A stretch of DNA of 64,000 bases from Marinobacter gudaonensis (GTDB lineage Bacteria > Pseudomonadota > Gammaproteobacteria > Pseudomonadales > Oleiphilaceae), in NCBI RefSeq assembly GCF_900115175.1, contig NZ_FOYV01000001.1, positions 1,116,001 through 1,180,000 of the forward strand, read 5' to 3'. The first letter of the stretch is position 1. The number at the start of each line of letters is the position of its first letter. Shown here one piece after another: positions 51,095 to 63,127 of this stretch. The translations under genes were made by a program, and so were the position numbers. The notes under the pieces are model-generated. The model saw nothing but the letters and a program-made list of their open reading frames with translations. It made no database searches and was not told the DNA's origin.

Positions 51095-53396
51095 CGTCGC
51101 TGCCCTCTGTGCCGGCGTTAGCCTCCTCCTGGACTCTGGCGGCAGAAGGAATCACCTCAATGGTGTCTACGCGCTGAAGACCCCGGGGCAGCTTGTGACC
51201 GCGACGCCCCCGCTCACCCAGGTAGTGTTCCAGATCGCTGAACTGCAGGCCCAGCTTGCGTTTGCCTGCGCGGACTTCCAGCTGGTCGTCCTCGGCAAAC
51301 ACCGCGATGGCCACCACGTATTCCTCGCGGTTCTGAACCCGGGCCGAGGGAATGCTGATGATCTTGTTGCCCTTACCCTTGGCCAGTTCCGGCAACTCGC
51401 TGAGAGGGAACACCAGCATCCGGCCCTCGTTGGACACCGCCACCAGATACAGCGTCTTGTCCGTGGCCGGAATCGCCACCGGCGGCATGATTTTGGCGCC
51501 CTTGGGCACACTCACGACGGCCTTGCCGTTGCGGTTCTTGCTGATCATGTCGTTCAGCGAGGTTACGAAGCCGTAGCCGCCGTCGGTCACCAACAGCGCT
51601 TTGCGGGCAGGCTCGCCCATCAGCAGACCAGAGAAATGCGCACCGGAAGGCGGGTTGATACGGCCGGTGAGTGGCTCCCCCTGCCCCCGGGCCGACGGCA
51701 GACTGTGCGCCATCAGCGAATAGGCCCGCCCGGTAGAATCCAGGAAAATCGCCTGCTGGTTGTTCCGGCCCCGGGCGGCCAGGGCAAACCGGTCGCCGGC
51801 TTTGTAACTCAGCCCTTCGGGCTCGATATCGTGGCCCTTGGCGGCACGCACCCAGCCCTTTTCAGAGAGCACCACGGTGACCGGATCGTTGGAAACCAGG
51901 TCCACCTCACTGAACGCCCGGGCTTCCTCCCGCTCGACAATCGGCGAACGACGGTCGTCGCCGAAGGCGTCGGCGTCGGCCTGGAGTTCGTTCTTGATCA
52001 GCTCCCGGAGCCGGTCCTCTGAACCGAGGATGGCCTGCAGTTCGTCGCGCTCTGCAGACAACTCATCCTGTTCGCCGCGGATCTTCATTTCCTCGAGCTT
52101 GGCCAGGTGGCGCAGCTTCAGTTCGAGAATTGCCTCCGCCTGATCCGCAGACAGCCCGAAGCGCGACATCAGCTCGGCCTTGGGTTTGTCTTCATTGCGG
52201 ATGATCTCGATAACCTCGTCGATATTGAGGTAGGCAATCAGCAGGCCTTCGAGAATGTGCAGGCGTGCCAGCACCTTGTCGAGACGATGCTGCAAACGCC
52301 GGATTACCGTGGTGCGCCGGAAAGCCAGCCACTCGGTGAGGATCTGCCGCAGCCCCTTGACGCCGGGACGGCCGTCGTTGCCAATCACATTGATGTTGAC
52401 CCGGTAGGTTTTCTCCAGGTCGGTGCTGGCAAACAGGTGCGCCATCAAACCGTCGAGATCGACGCGATTGGAGCGAGGCACAATCACCAGTCGGGTCGGA
52501 TTCTCATGGTCGGATTCGTCGCGCAGGTCGGCCACCATGGGCAGCTTTTTGGTCTGCATCTGCTGGGCGATCTGTTCCAGCACACGGGCTCCGGATACCT
52601 GGTGCGGCAGGTCGGTTACAACGATCTCTCCGCTTTCACGAATCCAGCGGGCCCGCATGCGCAGGGAACCTCGGCCGGTCTCGTACATCTGGCGGATGTC
52701 CTTGCGCGGCGTAATGACCTCTGCGTGGGTGGGGAAATCAGGCCCCTTGATGTGCTCGCAAAGTTCCTCAACGCCGGCTTCCGGCTGGTCAAGCAGGCGA
52801 ATACAGGCCGCGGCCACTTCCCGCACGTTGTGAGGCGGGATGTCCGTTGCCATACCCACGGCAATACCCGTGGTGCCATTGAGCAGTACATGGGGCAGGC
52901 GCGCCGGCAGCACGGAAGGCTCTTCCATAGTACCGTCGAAATTGGGTACCCAGTCGACGGTCCCCTGGCCCAGCTCACCCAGCAGCACCTCTGCAAAGGG
53001 CGCCAGCCGCGATTCGGTATAACGCATGGCGGCAAACGATTTGGGATCGTCCGGGGAGCCCCAGTTACCCTGGCCGTCCACCAGCGGGTAACGGTAGGAA
53101 AACGGTTGCGCCATCAGCACCATGGCTTCGTAGCAGGCACTGTCGCCGTGCGGATGGAACTTACCCAGCACGTCACCTACGGTTCGGGCAGACTTCTTGT
53201 ACTTGGACGTCGACTTCAGCCCAAGCTCGGACATGGCGTACACAATCCGCCGCTGCACCGGCTTGAGACCGTCGCCGACGTTCGGCAGTGCCCGGTCGAG
53301 AATGACGTACATGGAATAATCGAGATAGGCTTTTTCCGTGTAATCCCGGAGCGAAACCCGCTCGAAGCCTTCATCCGTTGTCTGGAACTCTGGCAT
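51087..53396 (-). CDS. parC: DNA topoisomerase IV subunit A
   Basis: ParC is the DNA-cleaving subunit that decatenates daughter chromosomes. The 769-aa protein has the active-site tyrosine Tyr126 in AMRYTESRL. The quinolone-resistance region reads [10 protein letters not shown] (81-90), with Ser86 and Glu90 as in sensitive strains. A C-terminal beta-pinwheel follows. parE lies 7 kb away rather than adjacent. Confidence 0.97.
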   Translation of the reverse strand: MPEFQTTDEGFERVSLRDYTEKAYLDYSMYVILDRALPNVGDGLKPVQRRIVYAMSELGLKSTSKYKKSARTVGDVLGKFHPHGDSACYEAMVLMAQPFSYRYPLVDGQGNWGSPDDPKSFAAMRYTESRLAPFAEVLLGELGQGTVDWVPNFDGTMEEPSVLPARLPHVLLNGTTGIAVGMATDIPPHNVREVAAACIRLLDQPEAGVEELCEHIKGPDFPTHAEVITPRKDIRQMYETGRGSLRMRARWIRESGEIVVTDLPHQVSGARVLEQIAQQMQTKKLPMVADLRDESDHENPTRLVIVPRSNRVDLDGLMAHLFASTDLEKTYRVNINVIGNDGRPGVKGLRQILTEWLAFRRTTVIRRLQHRLDKVLARLHILEGLLIAYLNIDEVIEIIRNEDKPKAELMSRFGLSADQAEAILELKLRHLAKLEEMKIRGEQDELSAERDELQAILGSEDRLRELIKNELQADADAFGDDRRSPIVEREEARAFSEVDLVSNDPVTVVLSEKGWVRAAKGHDIEPEGLSYKAGDRFALAARGRNNQQAIFLDSTGRAYSLMAHSLPSARGQGEPLTGRINPPSGAHFSGLLMGEPARKALLVTDGGYGFVTSLNDMISKNRNGKAVVSVPKGAKIMPPVAIPATDKTLYLVAVSNEGRMLVFPLSELPELAKGKGNKIISIPSARVQNREEYVVAIAVFAEDDQLEVRAGKRKLGLQFSDLEHYLGERGRRGHKLPRGLQRVDTIEVIPSAARVQEEANAGTEGSDGE

Positions 53397-53662
53397 GGAT
53401 GCCTCTTGTCGCCTGATTGGAAAACGTCCGTGGCCTGCTGGACCACACCCGACACACGTACCCGCGCACGGAAGCGCACATTATATGAAGCACGGCGCCG
53501 ATACACCAACAACCCGCAGATTTATTAGAGGAATTCCGGTACCGGCGCGACAGATCACTGATTCCAATAGCGGAATTCCCGCATGGAGAGACTGTAAGGC
53601 GGCGCTTATTCTCCCACTCAGTGAATAGAAGACCGTTTTATTTTCTTCACAAGCGGAACACT

Positions 53663-53905
53663 ATGAAGCCCAATATCAAAGCCTGCGGGCAAGCCATGAT
53701 TACAGCTCTGGTCAACGCGGTTCTGGCGCTTGCGCTCATGCTGCTGGTGGAATTTGCCATCAGTGGCAGCTTTCAGATCGCCGAGCCCTATCTGTGGGCA
53801 GGCTTGCTGATCTGGCTGGTTATCTTTGCAGGCCAGTTCTGGCGCCAGCGTCACCTGTGTCGATCCTCCGAGGCGCCGGGAAACTCTCCTGATCTTTCCC
53901 GATAA
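53663..53905 (+). CDS. Small two-helix membrane protein
   Basis: The 80-aa product has two hydrophobic segments (about residues 12-33 and 44-61), with a basic loop after the second (WRQRHLC). No family is recognised. ATG 53663 is preferred to an in-frame start 42 bases upstream because it lies closer to the conserved-looking helix, although the ribosome site (AAGCGGA) is modest. The upstream gap 53397-53662 has no other gene that I can see. Confidence 0.6.
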   Translation: MKPNIKACGQAMITALVNAVLALALMLLVEFAISGSFQIAEPYLWAGLLIWLVIFAGQFWRQRHLCRSSEAPGNSPDLSR

Positions 53906-54031
53906 TTCACAAACGGCGCCAAAAAATCGACAAACTTGACCCGGCGCAATCTTTCGCACATTCCACCATGACAATTCCGGGCCCGCTGCTATGCTTCCGT
54001 TAAAGCCAGCACGGGAAATCAGGAGACTGTC

Positions 54032-55669
54032 ATGGACTTCGGTAATCGTCTTGGTGTTCGATTAAAAATTGCCCTGCCCTTTGTCATTACCTCGGTCGCA
54101 CTTGTGATCATCGGGCTTTTTGCGGTTAACACCGTACGCAACCTGGTCGAGGACACAGACGTTATCGCAGAGACCTTTCTCCCCTCCGTGAGCGAAATCC
54201 TGAACGGTGATCGCGACCTCTACCAGGCACTGGTCGCCCAGATGGCGTATGTCGACGCCAGCCTGAACGGCGAGGACGGAGCCGACCACCTTGACAGCTT
54301 TGCTGAAAACTCGGAACAGGCGCGCTCCAGGTTCAAACAGGCCGTTGAACGATTGGGTGGCACGGGAGCGGCGGAGGTGGCCCGCGGCTTCGACGCGGCA
54401 TACGATCAGTGGCTGACCTCGGCCCGGCAGGTTCTTGAACTGGCCGAAAACGGCAATGCCGAACGTGCCCGTGATCTGGCAACTGCCGAAACCTCGCAAC
54501 TCTTCGACAACCTGCGCAATTTCTACGACGACGTTGGCGCCCACGCCGACGAACGCGCCGCCTCCCGGGCAACCGGGGCCTCGGCTGAAGGCCGGAGCAG
54601 CTCCATCACCATCCTGCTTGTCACCGTTGCGGCCATCGTGATCAGTGTCCTGCTGTTCACACTGTTCCTGAAGCTGATCATCGCATCTATTCGAGGCCTT
54701 CGGGAACAGCTGGACAACATTGCCCAGGGTGAAGGGGATCTGACCCAACGCATTCCTGTGGAAGTGGACGACGACCTGGGCAAACTGGCACGAAGCTTCA
54801 ACCTGGTTCTGGAGAACCTGCAATCAATGATTGCCTCCATTCAGCAACTGACCCGGGAGCTGGGTACGGGCGCCAGTGACCTGGCCCAGGCGGCGAGGGA
54901 TAACCGCGAAGGCGTGTCCAGTCAGACGGATTCGATTGCCATGGTGGCGACGGCCATCAACGAGATGCAGAGCGCTATTGAGGAGGTGGCCGGCAACGCC
55001 TCCCGGGCCGCTGAGCTGACCAAAGAGGCCGAGGAGAATGGCAACAACGGTGCCCGCATCATCCGCAGCTCCTCGGAACAGGTGCACCGGCTGGCGGCAC
55101 AGATTTCAAAGGCTGTCGAGGTTATCCGGAAACTCTCCTCAGATTCCGACAACATTACTTCGGTTCTGGACGTCATCCGGGGCATTGCCGAGCAAACCAA
55201 CCTGCTGGCACTGAATGCCGCCATTGAGGCCGCCAGGGCCGGCGAACAGGGACGGGGCTTTGCAGTCGTGGCCGATGAGGTCCGTACCCTGGCTCAGCGC
55301 ACCCAGCAATCCACCGAAGACATTCAGACCATGATAACCACCCTACAAACCGGTGTGGCCGATATTGTGTCAGTGATGGAAACCGGTAGCCGGGAGGCCA
55401 CGGAAACCGAAAAACTGGCCACCGAGGCCGAGCAGGAGCTCACGGCCATTCTGGGGGCCATGACGAACATTGCGGATATGAATACCAGCGTGGCTTCCGC
55501 CACCGAAGAACAGACCCAGGTAATCGACGAGATCAACCGGAGCATAACGGATATCAACGATCTTGCGACCGAAAGCGCCAACCGGTCGAGGGATATCGAC
55601 GGGATCAGCGAATCTCTGGAAGGTTACGCCCGGGAGCTCGAGCGTCAGACGGGCAGATTCCGGGTGTAA
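54032..55669 (+). CDS. Methyl-accepting chemotaxis protein
   Basis: The 545-aa receptor has a cytoplasmic N-terminus, a first membrane helix (about 14-34), a helical periplasmic sensor (about 35-187, four-helix-bundle type), a second helix (about 190-213), a HAMP domain, and a full signalling domain. The tip reads [37 protein letters not shown], which binds CheA/CheW. The C-terminus lacks a CheR-docking pentapeptide. The ligand cannot be predicted. Confidence 0.95.
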   Translation: MDFGNRLGVRLKIALPFVITSVALVIIGLFAVNTVRNLVEDTDVIAETFLPSVSEILNGDRDLYQALVAQMAYVDASLNGEDGADHLDSFAENSEQARSRFKQAVERLGGTGAAEVARGFDAAYDQWLTSARQVLELAENGNAERARDLATAETSQLFDNLRNFYDDVGAHADERAASRATGASAEGRSSSITILLVTVAAIVISVLLFTLFLKLIIASIRGLREQLDNIAQGEGDLTQRIPVEVDDDLGKLARSFNLVLENLQSMIASIQQLTRELGTGASDLAQAARDNREGVSSQTDSIAMVATAINEMQSAIEEVAGNASRAAELTKEAEENGNNGARIIRSSSEQVHRLAAQISKAVEVIRKLSSDSDNITSVLDVIRGIAEQTNLLALNAAIEAARAGEQGRGFAVVADEVRTLAQRTQQSTEDIQTMITTLQTGVADIVSVMETGSREATETEKLATEAEQELTAILGAMTNIADMNTSVASATEEQTQVIDEINRSITDINDLATESANRSRDIDGISESLEGYARELERQTGRFRV

Positions 55670-55703
55670 CCCCGGAATCTGGCCTGGGCGAGGTCAGCCC
55701 GGT

Positions 55704-56285
55704 TTACTGCCGGATACCTTCGACAGAAATGATGATCTCCACAGTCTCGGAGGCCTTTCCGAGGTCCATGGGGATGCCGAAGTCCTTGAGTCGAAGCTCG
55801 GTTTCGGCTTCAAAACCCATGCGATATCCACCCCAGGGATCGGCGCCGTGGCCCAGCATTTCTGCCTCCAGGGTAATTTCTTTGGTAACGCCACGGAGGG
55901 TCAGATCGCCGATGATATCGGCCTCTCCGTCATCATCCACCACAACCCGCTTGCTCTTGAAGGTTGCCTGTGGGTACTCGTCCACGTACAGGAAATCTTC
56001 GCTGCGAAGGTGCTTGTCGCGCTCTGCGTGGTTGGAATCCACGCTGCTGGTGTCGATGGTGACATTGACGGAGCTGTTCTCGGGATTGTCCGCATCGTAG
56101 GTGAACTGGCCGTCAAAGTCGTTGAATCGTCCATAGAGCCAGCTATAACCCAGATGCGAGATCTTGAAGGTGACGAACTGGTGCGCGCCTTTTTTGTCAA
56201 ACGCGTAAGTGCCGCTGTGTTCACTGGCCTGGGCAAAGCCGACCATCGCCATGGACACGGCGGACGCAAGCAGAACCTTCTTCAT
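55704..56285 (-). CDS. yceI: YceI-family periplasmic protein
   Basis: YceI proteins are periplasmic lipocalin-like beta-barrels that bind isoprenoid-type lipids. The 193-aa product has a signal peptide ending AQA (about residue 20), [28 protein letters not shown] and [18 protein letters not shown]. It follows a cytochrome b561 gene on the same strand, the yceJ-yceI pairing seen in many proteobacteria. Confidence 0.93.
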   Translation of the reverse strand: MKKVLLASAVSMAMVGFAQASEHSGTYAFDKKGAHQFVTFKISHLGYSWLYGRFNDFDGQFTYDADNPENSSVNVTIDTSSVDSNHAERDKHLRSEDFLYVDEYPQATFKSKRVVVDDDGEADIIGDLTLRGVTKEITLEAEMLGHGADPWGGYRMGFEAETELRLKDFGIPMDLGKASETVEIIISVEGIRQ

Positions 56286-56349
56286 GGATATCTCCTTATC
56301 TGATAGATGCCCTTCTGGGGCGTTGGACAGGATTCAAATACTCCGGACA

Positions 56350-56895
56350 CTACTTTCCAAACATACGAATCAGGGTGCGGTCGCGATCAACCAGGTGATG
56401 CTTGAAAGCGCCGGCCGCGTGTAACAGCGCCAGCACGACCAGGGCCCAGGTTGACCAGTAATGCACGGTACCGGCCACCTCTTCCATACCCTTGATCCGC
56501 CCGGTGACCGATGGCACATCGAACCAGCCGAACACACTGATCGCCGAGCCATCGGCGGTGGATATCAGGTAACCGCTGGCCATCGCAACAAACACCAGAA
56601 CATAGAGGAGCCCGTGTACCAGGTGCGCACTCCTGACCTCCCAGCGCGTGTGGCCCGGCAGCGGCGCGGGTATTCTGTCCGTCAACCGCCAGATCACCCG
56701 GATCACCATCACCGCAAGCAGGAGCAACCCGATGCTGCGATGGATATCCGGCGCCCTCCGGTACCAGTCATGGTAATAAGACAGGTCCACCATCCAATAC
56801 CCGAGCCCGAACAGACCAAAAACGGCCAGCGCAACAAGCCAGTGAAGCCCGACGGCCACAAGCCCGAATCGGCTTGACGTGTTCCTGATAGGCAT
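56350..56895 (-). CDS. Cytochrome b561 family protein
   Basis: This is a four-helix membrane dihaem cytochrome b (YceJ/CybB type), likely to pass electrons from quinol. The 181-aa protein has candidate haem ligands in VGLHWLVAL, DIHRSIGLL, HLVHGLLYVL and LLHAAGAFKHHLV. ATG 56895, with AGGGTG 9 nt upstream, is chosen; the GTG at 56907 adds four residues. It is the first gene of the pair with yceI. Confidence 0.9.
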   Translation of the reverse strand: MPIRNTSSRFGLVAVGLHWLVALAVFGLFGLGYWMVDLSYYHDWYRRAPDIHRSIGLLLLAVMVIRVIWRLTDRIPAPLPGHTRWEVRSAHLVHGLLYVLVFVAMASGYLISTADGSAISVFGWFDVPSVTGRIKGMEEVAGTVHYWSTWALVVLALLHAAGAFKHHLVDRDRTLIRMFGK

Positions 56896-56907
56896 AAGTT
56901 CAGTCAC

Positions 56908-57419
56908 CCTGATCCCTGGAATTTGCCTCAGTCTAGAAAGACCGCGTGCCCTTGGAAATCAAAATCTTTTGCTGCCGATCATCAGAATTTCTGACCGACC
57001 TAACCGCGTTTGCCTTTAGTCGCATAGGGGTTTTACGGATTGTCTCAACCGATCAACGAGATACTCTTATCACATAATTTAACGCCCCGTCCGGGGCCTC
57101 AGTGACCGAGAGGACGAGACATGGAACTCGAATTTGACGAAAGCGTGGTTGTACCCAGCAACAATTGATGTTCTGGCGGTGCCTTGCCTTTGCCAGGTGG
57201 CCGCTGGGCGCGACTTTTACCTTCCGAGAACCCGCCTGCCGACAGAGCGGCCATCCGGTCGTGGTGACAGCTAAAGATACAAACGGTTTCCAGTTTCTAC
57301 ATGAAACAGTGGTAATAAATCCGTTTTTTTGGCAACCTTCCTCCCAACTATCAGTAACTTCCTGCTTTCCCAGGCTTAATACGTACTGATACGAGACAGT
57401 TCAGTCGTTCGGCCGACTG
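56908..57419. other. 512-bp gap with no clear gene
   Basis: This AT-richer gap holds the tight hairpin GCCCCG/CGGGGC (57084-57097) and an ORF of 15 codons. The ORF (57121-57168, MELEFDESVVVPSNN) has GAGAGGA a few bases upstream but no recognised homologue; it could be a leader peptide or a gene remnant. It must also contain the promoter of the EAL gene, which I could not place. Confidence 0.5.
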
Positions 57420-58736
57420 ATGCGTTCGTTCAATCTATCAGAATCGTCTATGTCGCAACGCCTCCCTGACAAGCTGAAGGCTCCGGAAGTGGATCTGCTC
57501 TCCCCAATGCTGAACCGGGAAGGCGACACATGGACCGCAGACTTCCGGGGGCTGAAACTCAGGACGGCACTGCAACCCATCTACAGCATTTCACACAAGC
57601 GGATTGTGGGTTATGAAGCCCTGATACGGGCCTTTGATCCCGACAATGCCGCCGTGTTGCCACTGCACCTGTTCCAACTGCCTGCTTCCGATGCAGAAAA
57701 CCTGCTGCTCGACCGCCTGTGCCGATACCTGCACATACGCAACTACAGCGGCATTCAGGACCAGTTGAACTGGCTGTTCCTGAACGTTTCACCCCGGGTG
57801 GTCACCGCGGGCAGCCAGGCCGATTCTTTCTTCGGCCAGGTGCTTGAGAAAACCGGCCTGCCGCCACACCGGATCGTCATGGAGATTGTGGAACAGCCTA
57901 CCGACGATGCGGAGCGGCTGAGAGAAACCGTGGCCTATTACAAGAAGCTGGGCTGCCTCACCGCGATTGATGACTTCGGCGCCGGACACTCCAATTTTGA
58001 ACGGATCTGGAACCTGTCGCCCGATATCGTGAAGCTTGATCGCAAGCTGCTTACCCGCGCGACCGACGACCACAAGGCCCGCCAGATTCTCAACGGCATT
58101 GTGTCTTTGCTGCATCAGTCCGGCTGCCTGGTGCTTCTTGAAGGCGTCGAAACCCGGGATCAGGCAATGATTGCCATTGATGCCGGCGTCGATTTTGTCC
58201 AGGGATTCTACTTCGAGAAGCCGAGCACCGACCTGGGCCAGCTGGGCCAGGGCCCGGCCGACCTCGACCAGTTGCTGCAGGAATACAAGACCCGGAACCA
58301 GGTAACCCTGGATCCGACCCGACAGCTGGTGGATTTTTTCAGTGGCTATTTCGAGCAAGCCACTGGCAAACTGCGCGACGGCCTGAGCATGCACCAGGCC
58401 TGCGTGGAACTGCTCAATCACCCGGCGGTGTCCCGCTGCTACCTGGTGGATGACCGGGGCGTACAGATGGATGACACCGTGGTGTCAGATACCGCGACCC
58501 GGGGCCTTGACCCTCGTTTCAAGCCCCTTGAAAGCACCACCAGCGCCGACTGGTATCGCCAGCAGTACCTGCGCCAGGCACTGGCCCAGCCGGAAAGCCT
58601 GCACGTAACCGCGCCCTATCTGTGCGTCACCGGCGCCTATATGTGCGTGACCCTCTCTCTGGGGTTCTACCAACAGGGTAAGCTCCAGGTGCTCTGCTGC
58701 GACATCCTGGCAAGCCCCACGCCAGCCACTTTATAG
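57420..58736 (+). CDS. EAL-domain c-di-GMP phosphodiesterase
   Basis: The 438-aa protein has an N-terminal EAL domain (about 45-280) with catalytic signatures intact: YEALIR (Glu66), MEIVEQ (Glu155), AIDDFGAGHS (Asp184, Asp185), the metal-site lysine in VKLDRK, and LLEGVE. It should therefore hydrolyse c-di-GMP to pGpG. The C-terminal part (about 300-435) resembles Cache-like sensory modules attached to soluble EAL proteins (TGAYMCVTLSLGFY). No membrane helix is present. The start is uncertain, ATG 57420 or 57450, with no ribosome site at either. It overlaps the transporter gene tail by 6 bases. Confidence 0.88.
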   Translation: MRSFNLSESSMSQRLPDKLKAPEVDLLSPMLNREGDTWTADFRGLKLRTALQPIYSISHKRIVGYEALIRAFDPDNAAVLPLHLFQLPASDAENLLLDRLCRYLHIRNYSGIQDQLNWLFLNVSPRVVTAGSQADSFFGQVLEKTGLPPHRIVMEIVEQPTDDAERLRETVAYYKKLGCLTAIDDFGAGHSNFERIWNLSPDIVKLDRKLLTRATDDHKARQILNGIVSLLHQSGCLVLLEGVETRDQAMIAIDAGVDFVQGFYFEKPSTDLGQLGQGPADLDQLLQEYKTRNQVTLDPTRQLVDFFSGYFEQATGKLRDGLSMHQACVELLNHPAVSRCYLVDDRGVQMDDTVVSDTATRGLDPRFKPLESTTSADWYRQQYLRQALAQPESLHVTAPYLCVTGAYMCVTLSLGFYQQGKLQVLCCDILASPTPATL

Positions 58737-60509
58737 GCCCGGCCGAATACCGTAGACCATCGCTATCACCGCTACCGTCACCGCACCAATGAACAGGTTC
58801 ATGGGCACACCCACGCGCACGAAATCACTGAACCGGTAGCCTCCGGGACCGAACACCATCATGTTGGTCTGATAACCCAGGGGTGTGGCAAAGCTGGCCG
58901 ACGCCGCCATCATTACGGCAATGACAAACGGCTCCGCCGCTACGCCCATGCTGTTGGTCATGGACAACACGATCGGTATCACCAGCACCGCGGCCGCGTT
59001 ATTGGTGATCACTTCGGTAAGTACCGAAACCGCAATGTACACCAGCAGAATGGTGAGCAGCACGCTGCCCTGGCTCAGTTGCAGGATACCCTCGGCAACA
59101 AAGCCGGCAGCTCCGGTCTGCTCAAGCGCCGCGCCCAGCGCAAACGAGGCAGCAATAGTGAGGATCACCGGAACATCCACCGATTTCTGGGCCTGCCCTA
59201 CCGAACAGCAGCCCGAAAGAATCATCAGCGCTGCGCCCAGTAAAGCGGCATTCAGCATACTCAGAATGCCGCAGGCCGCCAGCCCCACCAGTACCAGCAG
59301 GATACCCCAGGACAGCCATGCACGATCGTGCCTGGGAGTCTCGGTTTCCAGATCGTTTATCAGCAGGAAATCCTTGTTGTATCGCTGCCGGCTGACGAAC
59401 GCCGGCCTTGCTTCGAGTAGCAGAACATCGCCGGGCTTCAGGCGAATATTGCCAAGATTGCCCGATACCCGCTCGCCACCGCGCGCAACCGCCAGTACCA
59501 CCGCGCCGTAACGGTCACGGAAACGGGCGTCTCGGATGGTCAGGCCCAACACATCCGACCGTGGGGAAAGCGCCGCTTCCACCAGACGGCGCTCAGCCCG
59601 GTCCTTGCTCAGACTGGGCTCGTCGTCATGCACCGAGGGCACAATACCGTTGATGCGCAGCAGGTCGGAAATAGCCTGGGTATCGCCGGCAAACACCAGC
59701 CGATCGCCGCCGCGCAGGCGTTCCTCCGAGGGCACCGCGGTTACCACGCTGCCGTCCCTTTCGATCTCCACGAGATACAAACGCTCCAGTTCCCGCAACC
59801 CGGCCTCGCCAACCGTCTTTCCCACCAGAGGACCATCGAAGGATACGGCCACCTCCAGAGTGAACTCCCGCATGGAGCCAAACTTCTGCTGGTCCTTCCG
59901 GTCCGGCAACATCCGGGGCATCACCAGCAGCATGGCGGTCACACCGATGACGGCTACCGGCAGGCCAATGGCGGTAATGGAAAATATGGAAAAGCCCGGC
60001 TCACCGGTCAGTTGCTGATACTGACCATTGATGACCAGGTTGGTACTGGTGCCGATCAGTGTCAGGGTGCCGCCGAGGATCGCCGAGTAGCTCAGGGGAA
60101 TCATCAGCTTGGAAGGCGAAATGCCTATCTTGCGCGACCAGGCGTGCACCGCCGGAATCATGGTGGCAACCACCGGTGTGTTGTTGAGAAAACCACTGAG
60201 GAGGGAGACCGGTAGTGCAATCCTGGCCTGGGCAGAACGTACGGTTCGGGGATTGCGAAGCAGATGGTTGACCAACAGATCAACACCACCGGAGTGGTGG
60301 ATGCCCGCCGCCACCACAAACATGGCGACAACGGTGATCAGGCCACTGTTGCTGAAACCGGAGAGCGCCTGGTCGGCGGACACGATGCCACTGGCACTCA
60401 GGACAACCAGCACACCCATCATTACCAGATGGGGCGCAAAACGCCCTGCACTCATCAACAGCAGCGCAGAGCCCGCAAGCCCCAGCGCAAACCAACCCTG
60501 CCAGTCCAT
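58731..60509 (-). CDS. SLC13-type anion transporter with RCK_C domains
   Basis: The 592-aa membrane protein has N- and C-terminal hydrophobic halves flanking a soluble region (about 205-385) with two RCK_C/TrkA_C-like modules (VGKTVGEAGLREL and VLGLTIRDARFRDRYGAVVLAV). This arrangement is typical of the SLC13/DASS (CitMHS-like) permease group, which carries sulfate, dicarboxylates or other anions with sodium. Paired hairpin segments with GFLNNTPVVATMIPAV and ITNNAAAVLVIPIVLSM are the family's substrate signatures. The substrate cannot be deduced. Confidence 0.9.
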   Translation of the reverse strand: MDWQGWFALGLAGSALLLMSAGRFAPHLVMMGVLVVLSASGIVSADQALSGFSNSGLITVVAMFVVAAGIHHSGGVDLLVNHLLRNPRTVRSAQARIALPVSLLSGFLNNTPVVATMIPAVHAWSRKIGISPSKLMIPLSYSAILGGTLTLIGTSTNLVINGQYQQLTGEPGFSIFSITAIGLPVAVIGVTAMLLVMPRMLPDRKDQQKFGSMREFTLEVAVSFDGPLVGKTVGEAGLRELERLYLVEIERDGSVVTAVPSEERLRGGDRLVFAGDTQAISDLLRINGIVPSVHDDEPSLSKDRAERRLVEAALSPRSDVLGLTIRDARFRDRYGAVVLAVARGGERVSGNLGNIRLKPGDVLLLEARPAFVSRQRYNKDFLLINDLETETPRHDRAWLSWGILLVLVGLAACGILSMLNAALLGAALMILSGCCSVGQAQKSVDVPVILTIAASFALGAALEQTGAAGFVAEGILQLSQGSVLLTILLVYIAVSVLTEVITNNAAAVLVIPIVLSMTNSMGVAAEPFVIAVMMAASASFATPLGYQTNMMVFGPGGYRFSDFVRVGVPMNLFIGAVTVAVIAMVYGIRPGL

Positions 60510-60640
60510 TTATGGTACTTCCCGGTTTGAAAACTGGCAGGATAACGAGTTTGCTGAAGACAGAGAAAGAATAAAGGATGCTTTTTATAGCACCCTAGCG
60601 CATATGCAGATTATGAAGCGAGTGCGATCAAGAGTGCGAC

Positions 60641-62635
<1,995 letters not shown>

Positions 62636-63127
62636 TCAGCGCGCAAGATCCCGAACCAGGGGCTTACTGGTAACCCCGGATACTTCCAGCCGCTGCCACT
62701 CCACACCGGGCACGGCCACCACCGCGCAGGGAGAGGTAATCACCTGGGCCACGATCATGCCCTGCCCGGGCTTTCTCGTCACCATATCGAGGGACAGCGT
62801 GCTGCCGGAGAATCGCGCCTTTTCAAGAGCAACGCCATAGCCTGCGGTCGGCTTCTGGCCCAAGGTCACAAACACCAGATGCTCGCTGGCAAGATCCACC
62901 TCACGAATGAGCCGGACACTGAGATTCTGGCCAGCAACGCCCAGCAAGGGTTCCAGGTCATCGGCCGAGTCCACATACACGACGCCGGGACCGGTAAGCC
63001 CGCAGTGATCCGACTGGGTGATCTGGCGCACTTCAGACACCGCCCCACGGTCCATGGCCACGGACGTGCAGGCGGCCAATGAGACGGCCAGAACTACACT
63101 TGGGACAACAGAATAACGCGCTCTCAA
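62636..63127 (-). CDS. PrcB-like lipoprotein beside a subtilase
   Basis: The 163-aa product has a lipoprotein signal with lipobox LAAC (Cys20). It ends in a domain like PrcB_C (LVFVTLGQKPTAGYGVALEKARF), which ends VAVPGVEWQRLEV. PrcB in Treponema denticola is required to assemble the PrtP (dentilisin) subtilase complex. The start is TTG 63127, supported by GGAGG 7 nt upstream and by its overlap (TTGA) with the subtilase stop. This arrangement suggests PrcB and the subtilase act together. Confidence 0.75.
   Translation of the reverse strand: MRARYSVVPSVVLAVSLAACTSVAMDRGAVSEVRQITQSDHCGLTGPGVVYVDSADDLEPLLGVAGQNLSVRLIREVDLASEHLVFVTLGQKPTAGYGVALEKARFSGSTLSLDMVTRKPGQGMIVAQVITSPCAVVAVPGVEWQRLEVSGVTSKPLVRDLAR

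Noticed and set aside
57165..57389. A 74-codon frame before the EAL gene
   Set aside because: No ribosome site, and the composition is not that of a protein from this genome.
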